Shown here: in pieces, positions 52,252 through 61,550 of the stretch
How positions within the stretch are numbered: the first letter of the stretch is position 1
Layout of the letters: each line of letters begins with the position of its first letter
Program-made: the position numbers and the translations under genes
The notes under the pieces: model-generated
Database searches by the model: none
What the model was told of the DNA's origin: nothing
What the model saw: only the letters and a program-made list of their open reading frames with translations
DNA from: Pseudomonadota bacterium
Lineage (GTDB): Bacteria; Pseudomonadota; Gammaproteobacteria; Steroidobacterales; Steroidobacteraceae
Direction of reading: 5' to 3'
DNA: 64,000 nucleotides
Assembly: GCA_021792755.1 (NCBI GenBank)
Contig: JAJYUA010000004.1
Span: 62,001 to 126,000, forward strand

Positions 52252-53253
52252 ATGAGCGACTCGAAGAAAAACCTCTGGGCACTCGTGCTCGCGGCCGGCG
52301 AAGGCAGACGGCTGCGCCGTCTGACCACCACCCGCAGCGGGCTCGCCATACCGAAGCAGTTCTGCTCGCTCGACCGGGGACCGTCGCTGATGCAGGAGGC
52401 GCTCGAGCGGGCTGCGGGCGTCACGGACCGGGAGCGCATCTGCGTCATCGTCGCCTCTCAGCACAGGCAGTGGTGGAGCGGGCAGCTCGGGACGGTCGGG
52501 CCGCAGAACATCATCGTTCAACCGCGCAATCGCGGCACCGCCAACGGTGTGCTGCTGCCGTTGCTCATGATCCTCGAGCGCGACCCGCGGGCGCGCGTGG
52601 TGCTGCTGCCCTCGGATCACCATGTCAGCGAGGAGCGGCAGCTCGCGCGCGCGTTACGCTGCGCCGCGACGCCGCCCGAGACCGATCCGGCTGACATCGT
52701 CCTGCTCGGGCTCGAGCCGCGAGCCGCCGACACCCAGCTCGGCTACATCGTGCCGAATCGCGAGGCGGGGCGCGCGTATCACCGCGTCGAGCGGTTCGTG
52801 GAGAAGCCGGACGCTGCGCACGCGGCGGCCCTCGTCTACCAGGGGGCGCTCTGGAACACCTTCATCATCGCCGCGGACGCTTCGGCGTTGCTTGGGCTGT
52901 ACGAGCAGCGCTGCCCGGACATCGTCGCGGCCATGCGCGCGGTCGTGCGCGGCGGGCGAGGCGGACAGGTGCTCGAACAGGCTCTGGAGGAGCTCTACCG
53001 GCTGCTGCCGGAGCTCGACTTCTCGAGCGCCATTCTGCAGCGCCAGGAGCAGCACCTGCGTGTGCTGCCCGTGCCGGAGTGCGGCTGGAGCGATCTCGGC
53101 ACCCCGGCCCGGGTGGCCGAGGCCGTGGATGCGTTGCGAAGGGGCGATCGGGCGCAGAGCCCCGACCTCGGCAGGCACGCGATCGGGCAGGCCTTGCTCA
53201 GCCTCGCGGCGCAGCACCGTCAGCTGCAGGGCGCGGCGTCCGCCTCGCAATAG
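52252..53253 (+). CDS. Sugar-phosphate nucleotidyltransferase, mannose-1-phosphate guanylyltransferase-like
   Basis: The 333-aa cytoplasmic protein has the nucleotidyltransferase signature LVLAAGEGRRLRRLT near residue 12, IPKQFCSL (activating Lys), the metal-binding LLPSDHHV, VERFVEKPD, and WNTFIIAAD, typical of GDP-mannose pyrophosphorylase-type enzymes. It lacks the C-terminal isomerase domain and is shorter than full ManC, resembling single-domain relatives found next to CBS-domain genes. The sugar is not certain. TATTAT at 52165-52170 could be a -10 box. Confidence 0.8.
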   Translation: MSDSKKNLWALVLAAGEGRRLRRLTTTRSGLAIPKQFCSLDRGPSLMQEALERAAGVTDRERICVIVASQHRQWWSGQLGTVGPQNIIVQPRNRGTANGVLLPLLMILERDPRARVVLLPSDHHVSEERQLARALRCAATPPETDPADIVLLGLEPRAADTQLGYIVPNREAGRAYHRVERFVEKPDAAHAAALVYQGALWNTFIIAADASALLGLYEQRCPDIVAAMRAVVRGGRGGQVLEQALEELYRLLPELDFSSAILQRQEQHLRVLPVPECGWSDLGTPARVAEAVDALRRGDRAQSPDLGRHAIGQALLSLAAQHRQLQGAASASQ

Positions 53254-53271
53254 CCGTGATTACGCTCCCGC

Positions 53272-53712
53272 TCAGCCGGTCCCGGCGTGCGCCTGCCGGG
53301 AGACGATGCCGGCGAGGGCGGTGATCTCCCCGGCCAGGTGCGCCAGCAGATCGTCGGCTGAGATCACCCCGAGAAGGGCTCCGTCCTCGCTCACCACGGG
53401 TGCCCGCCGGACGCCGCGCGCGCGCAGGTGCGCCACGGCCGCGCCGACCGAATCGTGCTCGCGGATCAAAAGCGGATGCGCTGTCATGGTCTCGGCGGCG
53501 CTGATGCTCGAGAGGTCCGCGGCCCGGGTGATCCTGGCGCAGACGATGTCCCGGTCCGTGATGATGCCCGCCACGTGCGGGCGCGCCGGATCGCCCTCGG
53601 TGACCACGACGGCCCCGACGTGCCGCTCGCGCATCAGCTGGGCGACATCCGAAAGCGGCGCGCCGCTTGCCACGGCGACCGGCGGGCGGCTGCAGAAATC
53701 TCCGACATTCAT
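53272..53712 (-). CDS. CBS-domain pair protein
   Basis: The 146-aa protein consists of two CBS motifs (residues about 7-60 and 75-130: MNVGDFCSRPPVAVASGAPL, MRERHVGAVVVTEGD, IITDRDIV; MTAHPLLIREHDSV, RGVRRAPVVSEDG, LLGVISADDLL). Such Bateman modules bind adenine nucleotides and sense energy state. GGGAGA precedes the ATG. It is divergent from a paralogue starting 114 bases away. Confidence 0.88.
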   Translation of the reverse strand: MNVGDFCSRPPVAVASGAPLSDVAQLMRERHVGAVVVTEGDPARPHVAGIITDRDIVCARITRAADLSSISAAETMTAHPLLIREHDSVGAAVAHLRARGVRRAPVVSEDGALLGVISADDLLAHLAGEITALAGIVSRQAHAGTG

Positions 53713-53826
53713 GTGCGTCTCCCAACAGCGGCTGTCTGCTTGCAAGTTCGACACAGCCCGCCGCATGCGCCAATGCGTATCAATGCGGATGGCGCGCGGG
53801 GATGCGCCGCGGTTATCTTTGCCGCC

Positions 53827-54270
53827 GTGAAGATCCGGGACCTCTACACGCCTCAGCCGCAGACCGTATTCCGGGACGAGCCGCTCGCCGATGCGGCCCG
53901 AACGCTGTGCCACCGTCACATCGGCGCGCTGGTCGTTCTCGAGCGCGGCGACCCGCTGCGCCGGCCGATCGGCATCCTGACCGACCGCGACATCGTGCGC
54001 GGGGAGTTCCGACGGGGAACCGACCTGTTTCTGCTCACGGTAGGGGATGTCATGACGCCGGATCCGCTGGTGCTGCGGACCGATCTTGGTCTGACCGAAG
54101 CCATCGATGCCCTCAATGCGCGCTGTGTCCGGCGCGCTCCGGTCATCGATGCATCGGGCGCAGTCCTCGGCATCATCACGCTCGATGACCTGCTGCCCGC
54201 GCTTGCGCGCGAGCTGATGACGCTCGCCAGTCTCATGGGTACCCAGGCGAGTCGCGAAGGGCGCCACTGA
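53827..54270 (+). CDS. CBS-domain pair protein, divergent paralogue
   Basis: The 147-aa protein starts at GTG (VKIRDLYTPQPQTVF) and has two CBS motifs, with CHRHIGALVVLERGD and IGILTDRDIVRGE in the first and MTPDPLVLRTDLGLTE, RCVRRAPVIDASG, LGIITLDDLL in the second. It closely parallels the protein encoded divergently at 53272-53712. The pair probably shares a promoter region and may hetero-oligomerise. It is convergent with the DoxX gene fragment. Confidence 0.88.
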   Translation: MKIRDLYTPQPQTVFRDEPLADAARTLCHRHIGALVVLERGDPLRRPIGILTDRDIVRGEFRRGTDLFLLTVGDVMTPDPLVLRTDLGLTEAIDALNARCVRRAPVIDASGAVLGIITLDDLLPALARELMTLASLMGTQASREGRH

Positions 54271-54285
54271 GGCCGCCGCGGCGAG

Positions 54286-54450
54286 TCATTGCGCAGATTG
54301 GAGCCGGCTGCGCGTGCTGCCCACCCAGAGAAACACGAACGGGATCAGATAGATCAGGACGTTGCCGAGGACATTGCCGCGCACCCCGGTTCCGGCCGAC
54401 GAGTAAGGCCCTCCGAACGCCTCCGCGGTCGTCCGGATCGCAGGCGGGTA
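54286..54450 (-). pseudogene. 3'-end fragment of a DoxX-like membrane protein gene
   Basis: This frame reads TTAEAFGGPYSSAG, GNVLGNVLIYLIPFVFLWVG and STRSR before a stop, the same as the last 50 residues of the intact gene at 60609-61550. Only the 3' end is present. It lies directly behind the RND efflux operon, on the far side from the intact copy, and is best explained as a duplication made when the efflux genes were inserted. Confidence 0.8.
54304..54450. repeat. Direct repeat, left copy (about 147 bp)
   Basis: Matches 60624-60770 in the same orientation at a constant offset of 6320 bases, with about seven to eight mismatches, mostly towards the outer end. The two copies bracket the RND efflux operon. 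Confidence 0.85.
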
Positions 54451-54580
54451 TGGCGGGTGCTTCCGGGGCATCTCCTGCCACGCCGCAGAGACGCTGCGGG
54501 TCGATTTGTATCCGGCCTCTGGAGCTGCTCTGGAAGGCCGCCGGGCTCGGTGCCGTGCTGATGAAGCTACCGATTGCTTT

Positions 54581-55999
54581 TCAGGGAGCCTGCGGTCCCG
54601 GCTTCCCGTTCTGCGCCGCTTGCAGAGTGGAGGGGGCGAGAGTGAGCGGGCTCTGCACGGCGTCCTCCAAAGCGCCGAGTGCCCGCTGGGCCTCAATGCG
54701 GGTCGCAAGCAGGTTTTGAGCGCCCTTGTCGAAGGCGACTTCGGCGTCGGCAAGATCAAGCGGCTGACGTTCACCGGCTTGCACCTGATCGCGCACCGAG
54801 TCGATCTGCTGCCGCAGGTCCGCCAGCAATGAAGTCGCGGTTCTCATCCTGGCGAGCGCCGAGCGGTACCCGGCGAGGGCGCTATCGATCTGCTCGAGGG
54901 CGTCGGCCTGTACGGAGAGGAAATGAGCGGCAGCCAGCCGGCGCTCGGCCCGCGCCTCGGCGATCGGGCCCTGGTTATGATTGAGGATGGGCAGCGGCAG
55001 GCTCAGCCGCAGCTGCCACTCGCTGTCTTCTCTCAGTTGCGAGTTCCAGGCGAATCCGGGGCCGAGCTGCACGTCCGGCCACTGCCGGGCGACCTCGAGC
55101 TGCAGTGCCGACTGACTGGCCGCATACTGTTCGAGTGCGGCGCGCACATCGGCGCGATTGATTAACGCTCGGCGCCTGATCTGCGGCCCGGTGAGATCGC
55201 GTGGAAACTTCCGCAGTTCCTCGAACGAGAGCTTCACTCCGTTGAGCGCATGCGGCGCGACGCCGAGCGCTCCCGCCAGGCGAATTTGCGCCTGGCGAAT
55301 CGCGCCGGCCGCGGCCTGGCGTGCCAGAGTGGTATCGTCCAGTGCGACGCGCGCTTGGGCAAGCAGGTAGCTCGAGACCGCACCGGCTTCGAGCTGACCT
55401 TGGAGCAACATCACGACTTTGCGCTCGGCAGCCTGCCGGCGCGCGAGAAGGGACTCCGTACGGCGTGCAGCATACAGATCGAGCAGCGCGCTTCGCAGGC
55501 GGCTACGTACCTGCCAGACGCTCCCGATGAGCTCCCAGCGTGCCGCGGCGGAAAGGTAGCGTGCGTGCGCGAGCCGAGCGCCGCGCCTGCCAGCAGTCTC
55601 GATCGGCCAATCCACATTGATCGGCACGATCCACGGACTCGGCGCAGCCGCAATGCGGGTATCGTATCCCAATGCCATTGCCACTGACGGGTTCGGGCGC
55701 TCGCCCGCCGTCACTCGCGCAGCCTCCGCCGCGCGCAACCGGTCGCGGGCCTCGGCGAGCGAGGGTTGATAATAGAGCGCCGCGAGAGTGAGAGCCTTCA
55801 GATCCCAGCCCGCTGCCGGCTCGGGCACCCGATTGTCCGCGAGAAACGTCTGCAGGCCTGGATTGGTCAGGGAGCGTGTGTTGAAAGTCGCGATCGACTC
55901 CGCGGGCGAGAGGGGCCGAGACACGAAGTGTGCACAGCCCGTTACGAGCGCAAGACCGAGCGCCGATACCCAGCGAAGCGTTCGTGTCCTCGGTGTCAT
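54581..55999 (-). CDS. TolC-family outer-membrane efflux lipoprotein
   Basis: The outer-membrane channel of the tripartite pump, 472 aa, with a lipoprotein signal ending in VTGC (Cys22) and long helical hairpins (RRTESLLARRQAAERK and similar) typical of CzcC/OprM-like proteins. QLREDSEWQLRLSLPLPILNHNQGPIAEARAERR is the second-repeat signature. Its ATG overlaps the permease stop (ATGA), so it is the last gene of the operon. Confidence 0.9.
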   Translation of the reverse strand: MTPRTRTLRWVSALGLALVTGCAHFVSRPLSPAESIATFNTRSLTNPGLQTFLADNRVPEPAAGWDLKALTLAALYYQPSLAEARDRLRAAEAARVTAGERPNPSVAMALGYDTRIAAAPSPWIVPINVDWPIETAGRRGARLAHARYLSAAARWELIGSVWQVRSRLRSALLDLYAARRTESLLARRQAAERKVVMLLQGQLEAGAVSSYLLAQARVALDDTTLARQAAAGAIRQAQIRLAGALGVAPHALNGVKLSFEELRKFPRDLTGPQIRRRALINRADVRAALEQYAASQSALQLEVARQWPDVQLGPGFAWNSQLREDSEWQLRLSLPLPILNHNQGPIAEARAERRLAAAHFLSVQADALEQIDSALAGYRSALARMRTATSLLADLRQQIDSVRDQVQAGERQPLDLADAEVAFDKGAQNLLATRIEAQRALGALEDAVQSPLTLAPSTLQAAQNGKPGPQAP

Positions 56000-58900
56000 G
56001 CTTCGCCTTCATTCGCCGGTACTGAAGATCCGCCAAAACAACGCCGGTGCGCGCGGATCAGCAGGGAGTAGATCACGGGTGTTGCGATGAGCGACAGCGG
56101 CACGGAAAGGAACAGTGCGCCGATCACGGCGACGCCGAGCGGCTGCAGCATCTGTGCTCCGGCGCCCGCCCCGTAGGCAAGCGGCAGCATGCCGAGCGCC
56201 GCGGCCAGCGAGGTCATGAGCACCGGCCGGAGCCTGCGATGCCCTGCTTGGACCAGCGCCTCCATGAGCTCCACGCCCTGGGCGCGCTGCTGCCGGCAAT
56301 AATCGAGCACCAGGATGCCGTTCTTGGCGACGATGCCGACGCCGATGATCGCTCCGAGGTAGGACACGATGTTCAACGTGATACCGCCGACCGTCAGCCC
56401 GATCATGGCGCCGAACAGGGCGAGCACTGCACCGAACACGATGGCGACGGGCTCGCAGAACGAGCGAAATTCGACCACGAGCACCGTGAACACGAGCAGG
56501 ATGGCGACGATCAGCACCGCCAGCAGGTTGTGGAACGACTGCTGCTGGAGCTGGTAAAGGCCGCCATAGCGAACGCTGCCCGCAGGCAGCCACTTGTCCC
56601 GGGCCAATGTGGCCCTCACCTCGCGCATCGCAGTGCCCAGATCCACGCCTTCCAGCCTCGCCGAGACGATGTCGTCCTGGCGCAGGTTATCGCGGTTCAG
56701 TTCCACTTCATTCGGCAGCATCTCGACGGTGGCGACTTGATCGAGTCGCACGATTGCCCCCGCCGGGGTCCGCAGCGGCAGATGGCGTAACGCCGAGAGT
56801 CGATCGACGCTGCTGCGGTCATCGAGTACGCGAATGCCGACGAGCCGGTCGCCCTCGAGCATGTCTGAGGAGACCTGGCCGAGCATGGCGTTCTTCACGG
56901 AGGCGGCGATGGCCTCGGTCGTGAGGCCAAAGCGCGCCGCTGCGGCGCGCCTCACCCTCAGGCCGAGTGCAGGTCCGCTCACCGTCACACCATCGAACGT
57001 GTCCACGAGACCTGGAATCTTCGCGATCTGCGCCTGAACGCGCGGCGCGGTCTTCTCGAGCCAGCTGAGATGGGGTGAGAAGAGCTTGATCTCGACCGGA
57101 TAGGGCGCGAGCTGCAGGTCACCGACCAAGTCGGTAAGGAGCCCCTTGATGTCCCAGCGCACCATGGGAAAGCGCCGATCGAACTCGTGGCGGATGTGAT
57201 CCATGACCTCATCCGTCGAGTGCTTGCGATCGGGCTTCAGCATGACCAGATAGCTGCCGAAATTGGGCTCGTTCAGCTTCGGTCCGAGTTGCACGCCGAG
57301 CTCGCGCGAATAGCCCTGCACATCAGGGTCGGCACGGATGATCCGTTCGGCCTCATCGAGCACTCGAGAAGTCTCGGCGAGGCTCGCGCCGGGAAGCGCC
57401 GCATAATCAATGTTGAATCCGCCCTCGTCGAAATTCGGCAGGAAATCGGTTCGCAAGTGCCGATAGAGGAAGACGGCGCCAAGCAGGATCAGCCCGCACG
57501 CGAAGAGAGTGGTCAGGGCATGGCGCAACGCCCACCGCGCGCAGCCATCATAAACACGCAGCACGCGCCTGAGGATGAATCCGCCTTCCGCGCTGGCCCG
57601 GGCGCGAGCGCGGATGAGCCAGGCCGCGAGCGAAGGGGTCACGGTCAGCGCGAGCAGCAGGGACACAAGCAGTGCCACCACCATGGCGAGGCCGAGCGCG
57701 CGGAAGAACACTCCCGCGAGGCCCGTCAGGTAGGCGAGCGGGAGGAAGACGACTACCGGGGTCAGAGTCGACCCGACCAGCGCAGTCAGGATCTCGCCCA
57801 TGGCCTCATGGATGCCTGCCAGTCGCGGCCCGCCCGAGGCGATACGGTGGCACATCGCCTCCACCACGACGATGGCATCGTCGATGATGAGCCCGATGGA
57901 GGCGGCGATGCCTCCGAGCGTCATCATGTTGAAGCTCATTCCCGTGAGCTTCATCGCCACGAACGTGACCAGCACGCAAATCGGGATCGTGACGACCGCC
58001 GTCCACACGCTGCCCCAGTTCTTCAGGAATGCGTACAGAATCAAGATCGACAGAACGAGCCCGAAAATCACCGCCACCCACACGTTGTCGATGGACTCGC
58101 GAACGAACGAGGACTGGTTGTAGAAAAAGGCGAGATGCATGTCCGGCGGCAGCTGCCGATGGAGCTTGCGCAAAGCGGCCTTCAGGCCGGCGGCGATTGA
58201 AAGAATGCTTGCGTGCGAATGACTCTCGATCTGCAGCAGAACCGCGGGACGGCCTTGGGCCGTGACACTCGTAAAGGCCGGCGCGGCCCCATGAACGACG
58301 TCGGCCACGTCCTTGATGCGAATCGGGTGGCCATCCCGGACCGCGATGACGATATCGGCGATGTTGCGTGCCGAATGTACGCGGCCGTCGACGGTGGTGA
58401 GGTACAGCCGGTAGCTGCGCACGAGAAGGCCGGCTGGAGCGACCAGGTTGTTTCGCCCGAGCGCGGCAGTCACGTCCTGAAGGGCCAGGTGGGCGGACTG
58501 CAGCTTGAGCGGATCGACGATCACGTGGTATTCCGGAACCCGCCCCCCGACGACCTCCACCCGCGAGATGCCCGCAATCCGCAGGAACAGCGGCTTGATG
58601 ATGTAGGTGGCGGTGTTCCAGAGGTCCGTCTGGCTGTGACGGGTGGCCGTCAGGCTGATGCCGATGACAGGATCGCTCATCGAGAATCCGACGCGTGTGA
58701 CGTCGGTGACGACGGTCGACGGCAATTCGCTGCGGATTTGGGAGAGCCGGCCCATCACGTAGAGCTCGGCGTGCTGCATGTCCGTGCCCCACGGAAATTC
58801 CACGTTGATGAGGGCCGAACCGCGTGTCGTCGTGGATAGCACCGACTCAACGCCTGGAATCCTCTTGAGGGACTCCTCGATCGGGCGCGTCACCGTAGCC

Positions 58901-59094
58901 ATCACCTCGTTGGCAGGCATGATGCCGTCGCTGACCTGCACGACGATGCGCGGAAAGAAGGTCACGGGAAATACCGACGAAGGCAGGGTCAACGCCGAAA
59001 AGACCCCCGCGAGACAGAGGAGTCCTGCGATGAAGGTGATGGCGAGCGCGTGCCGCGTCGTGAACCGGCCCAGGCGGGAAGGGCGGTCGCTCAT
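55996..59094 (-). CDS. RND efflux transporter permease
   Basis: The inner-membrane proton antiporter of the pump, 1032 aa, with twelve predicted helices and two large periplasmic loops. GLIIDDAIVVVEAMCHRIA in helix 4 carries the paired Asp of the proton relay typical of hydrophobe/amphiphile (HAE) pumps rather than heavy-metal pumps. VFFRALGLAMVVALLVSL and the C-terminal GVELMEALVQAGHRRLRPVLMTSLAAALGMLPLA are also typical. It overlaps both neighbours by ATGA. The substrate is unknown. Confidence 0.94.
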   Translation of the reverse strand: MSDRPSRLGRFTTRHALAITFIAGLLCLAGVFSALTLPSSVFPVTFFPRIVVQVSDGIMPANEVMATVTRPIEESLKRIPGVESVLSTTTRGSALINVEFPWGTDMQHAELYVMGRLSQIRSELPSTVVTDVTRVGFSMSDPVIGISLTATRHSQTDLWNTATYIIKPLFLRIAGISRVEVVGGRVPEYHVIVDPLKLQSAHLALQDVTAALGRNNLVAPAGLLVRSYRLYLTTVDGRVHSARNIADIVIAVRDGHPIRIKDVADVVHGAAPAFTSVTAQGRPAVLLQIESHSHASILSIAAGLKAALRKLHRQLPPDMHLAFFYNQSSFVRESIDNVWVAVIFGLVLSILILYAFLKNWGSVWTAVVTIPICVLVTFVAMKLTGMSFNMMTLGGIAASIGLIIDDAIVVVEAMCHRIASGGPRLAGIHEAMGEILTALVGSTLTPVVVFLPLAYLTGLAGVFFRALGLAMVVALLVSLLLALTVTPSLAAWLIRARARASAEGGFILRRVLRVYDGCARWALRHALTTLFACGLILLGAVFLYRHLRTDFLPNFDEGGFNIDYAALPGASLAETSRVLDEAERIIRADPDVQGYSRELGVQLGPKLNEPNFGSYLVMLKPDRKHSTDEVMDHIRHEFDRRFPMVRWDIKGLLTDLVGDLQLAPYPVEIKLFSPHLSWLEKTAPRVQAQIAKIPGLVDTFDGVTVSGPALGLRVRRAAAARFGLTTEAIAASVKNAMLGQVSSDMLEGDRLVGIRVLDDRSSVDRLSALRHLPLRTPAGAIVRLDQVATVEMLPNEVELNRDNLRQDDIVSARLEGVDLGTAMREVRATLARDKWLPAGSVRYGGLYQLQQQSFHNLLAVLIVAILLVFTVLVVEFRSFCEPVAIVFGAVLALFGAMIGLTVGGITLNIVSYLGAIIGVGIVAKNGILVLDYCRQQRAQGVELMEALVQAGHRRLRPVLMTSLAAALGMLPLAYGAGAGAQMLQPLGVAVIGALFLSVPLSLIATPVIYSLLIRAHRRCFGGSSVPANEGEA

Positions 59095-60140
59095 TGCGAT
59101 TGAGGCGATTCGGACGCCACCCTGCCCGATGGACTTGCGGCTGTATCAACGATCCGGATTCGGGTTCGTCGTGGCAGTCCGAATGCACCCACTGTGACGA
59201 CCGGAGTGCCGGACTTGAGATCTTGGCCGGACACTTCGATCCAGCCGCGTTCGCGCAATCCAGTCTTGACGGGCCTCCGGATCGCTTCATTGCCCCGGAC
59301 GATCCAGAGAACGCCGTGACCGCCAATACCGCGCACCACGCCTGCGGTCGGGGCTACGAGGCTGTTCCGGTGGGTCGCCGCGACAATGCGGATCCGAACG
59401 TATTGGCCGGGCCGAAGGCCGCTAGCCGGTGGCAGCGGCGCCCAGGTGGTCACGGCGCCGTCGCTCTTGTTCACCGTCGAGCTGATATAGCCGAGCTGCG
59501 TCGTGATCGGCGGGGTGCCGAGGACCTTCAGCGGTTGACCGAGCGCTAGCTCGGCCGCCTCTGCCTGCGGAATGTCTGCCTGTACCACCAGCCGATGCAG
59601 GTCCATGATCTCGGCAAGCACTGTGCTCGCGCTCACCGCGGTGCCGGGCTCGACGTTGAGGCGCACAACAGTACCGGAGAGTGGCGCTGTCACGCGCAGC
59701 AGGGCGAGCTGCGCTTCGGCTTCCTGCAAGGCTTTGAGCGAAGTGTTGTGTGCGGCATAGAGATTCCGTTGCCGGACCGCTTCTTGCGCAGCGTAAGTCT
59801 CGGTCATCGCGGCCGAGTTCAGGTCCATCAGCAACCGGCCGCGCCGGACATTCTGGCCGGCGACAACCTTGACGCGCGTGACGACACCGGTCACAGGCGC
59901 CGCAATGGCGGCCCCCGCCGCCGGGCGCCGAGACGTGGCGGGCTCAGGCTCGATGAGTCCGAATCCGGTCACATATCGATGCACTGTCATGCGCCTGAGC
60001 GTGCCAACCTGCACGCTGATCAGGCTCGCAGGCGCACGGGCCTCCTCGGCCCGGGAATCGATTCCTCGCCACTCGAGGAGCGCATAAGCGCCGACACCGA
60101 TAGTCAGGGCGCCTGCGACAATCAGTGCGATCGGTTTCAT
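59091..60140 (-). CDS. RND efflux periplasmic adaptor
   Basis: The membrane-fusion subunit, 349 aa, with a single N-terminal anchor (ALIVAGALTIGVGAYALLEW), a biotinyl-lipoyl-like domain (APVTGVVTRVKVVAGQNVRRGRLL ... LRVTAPLSGTVVRLNVEPGTAV), a short coiled-coil hairpin and beta-barrel parts (GLRPGQYVRIRI). It is the first gene of the adaptor-permease-channel operon; GGGAAG precedes the ATG and the stop overlaps the permease start (ATGA). Confidence 0.92.
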   Translation of the reverse strand: MKPIALIVAGALTIGVGAYALLEWRGIDSRAEEARAPASLISVQVGTLRRMTVHRYVTGFGLIEPEPATSRRPAAGAAIAAPVTGVVTRVKVVAGQNVRRGRLLMDLNSAAMTETYAAQEAVRQRNLYAAHNTSLKALQEAEAQLALLRVTAPLSGTVVRLNVEPGTAVSASTVLAEIMDLHRLVVQADIPQAEAAELALGQPLKVLGTPPITTQLGYISSTVNKSDGAVTTWAPLPPASGLRPGQYVRIRIVAATHRNSLVAPTAGVVRGIGGHGVLWIVRGNEAIRRPVKTGLRERGWIEVSGQDLKSGTPVVTVGAFGLPRRTRIRIVDTAASPSGRVASESPQSQ

Positions 60141-60608
60141 GGTTCTTCCCGGAGCAATTGGCCTTCACCGGTTTTCAGTGTCGAGGCGCGAGGGCAAGCG
60201 GGCTGCGCCGCGCGGGTATCGGTTGGAGCCGCATGCCCGAGTGCGCGTCCTCGGCCGATGCTCCAGCAATTTCTCCCTCGGCATTCGAAACGGTCGGCCC
60301 GATCTGAAGCAGACCGCAGTCAGTCCCCCCATTCGTTATCGGTATGATCTCTCCAGGATAACAGCACGCGGTGCAAATGGCAGGCAGCTCGCACGCCGGC
60401 GTCCCCCCAAGATCACCGGTCGAGCAGTGAGGGACAAGCCTGAAAGTCGCGCTGGATGCGCCGGTACTATCTCCCCTCGCAAGGTCGCGCAGATAGCCGG
60501 CGAAAGCGATGGTATCGACGGCGGCGCCCGTGCGCACAGCTGAAGCCGATCGATATGAGCACTGCCATTAGCGTACAGGTGCGTGCCCGCTCCGGGGTCG
60601 TCAGGCTC
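60141..60608. other. Gap upstream of the RND operon
   Basis: 468 bases between the adaptor gene and the DoxX-like gene, both on the minus strand. One minus-strand open frame (60537-60175, 120 codons, Cys-containing, no recognisable family, no good ribosome-binding site) is probably not real. A CGTTATCGGTATGA at 60334-60347 only weakly resembles the LacI-type operator. Confidence 0.4.
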
Positions 60609-61550
60609 CTACGCTTTGGCCGCCCGGCTGCGCGTGCTGCCCACCCAGAGAAACACGAACGGGATCAGATAGATCAGGACGTTGCCGAGGACATTGCCGC
60701 GTACCCCGGTGCCGGCCGACGAGTAAGGCCCTCCGAACGCCTCTGCGGTCGTCCAGACCGCAAACGAGTACGCCGCACCGAAAGGAATGGCGAGGCGCAG
60801 CCATCTGCCGCTCAGCAGGGCGACGGCGATCGCGGTCTCGGACAGGCCGACCACGATGGCGACCGGGACGGGTCCGACCGCGCGAACCATCTCGGCCACG
60901 AATCCGAGCCAGGCGGCGACCCAGGAGGGCTGCCCGGGGATCACCGCAGTGATCTGACTGCTGAAATGAAACAGGAACGCCGGCAGCCACTTGAGGGCGG
61001 CGTCGAACAGCCACAGCACGCCGAAGCTGATCCGGGCCGCATTCCACAGCCGGCCGCCGACCCCGGGCGCATCGGCGCCCCGGCCCTCCAGAGTGGGCGC
61101 CACCGACAGCACGAACAGGAAGGCGATCGCATAGGCGACGAAAACGCCGGGATCGGTCTGTCCGCCGCTGTAGGGGAATCCGAAGCCGTTCAGGAACACC
61201 CAGCAGAGCGCGCTGTAGGCGATGCCGACGCGCGCCGCGAGCGCGACTTTCTTGCGTGTCAGCAGCGCAAGGCCGAGCAGAACGGCGATCACGACCATGC
61301 AGCCGGCGATGAGCTGCGGACCGACGGCCTTCGTGAGGTCCAGGCCCGCGAGCAGCAGCGGCCGGATCGAGCCCGGCACCTTCGAGGCGGGCTTGGCGAG
61401 CGCGTGGAGAAAATTCGCCTTGGCGGCCGCGACGGCGAGCCATGCCATGGCCTGAAAGAGCGCGTTTGCCAGCCAGACCACGCCAAACACGCCGGCCAGC
61501 AGGCGCAGCGCCGGGCCCTGCGGGCCGTCAAATTGAGCCGCCAGTTTCAT
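60609..61550 (-). CDS. DoxX-like multi-pass membrane protein
   Basis: The 313-aa inner-membrane protein has about eight hydrophobic segments and resembles DoxX/thiosulfate:quinone oxidoreductase-like or MauE-like proteins in its second half (WNAARISFGVLWLFDAALKWLPAF, then GLSETAIAVALLSG and the C-terminal NVLIYLIPFVFLWVG). No redox Cys motif is seen. The ATG has GGAGATTTCC upstream. Its 3' 147 bases recur 6.3 kb away. A PadR regulator lies 246 bases upstream on the same strand. Confidence 0.75.
   Translation of the reverse strand: MKLAAQFDGPQGPALRLLAGVFGVVWLANALFQAMAWLAVAAAKANFLHALAKPASKVPGSIRPLLLAGLDLTKAVGPQLIAGCMVVIAVLLGLALLTRKKVALAARVGIAYSALCWVFLNGFGFPYSGGQTDPGVFVAYAIAFLFVLSVAPTLEGRGADAPGVGGRLWNAARISFGVLWLFDAALKWLPAFLFHFSSQITAVIPGQPSWVAAWLGFVAEMVRAVGPVPVAIVVGLSETAIAVALLSGRWLRLAIPFGAAYSFAVWTTAEAFGGPYSSAGTGVRGNVLGNVLIYLIPFVFLWVGSTRSRAAKA
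60624..60770. repeat. Direct repeat, right copy (inside the DoxX-like gene)
   Basis: The parent copy of the 54304-54450 repeat, in the same orientation, covering almost all of the last 147 coding bases of the DoxX-like gene. Confidence 0.85.

Noticed and set aside
60334-60347. CGTTATCGGTATGA as a further LacI-type operator upstream of the efflux operon
   Set aside because: Only about nine of fourteen positions agree and both outer arms are poor. It lies far from the sugar genes.
60175-60537. A 120-codon minus-strand frame upstream of the efflux adaptor gene
   Set aside because: No recognisable family, no ribosome-binding site and a composition unlike neighbouring proteins. Kept only as a remark on the gap.
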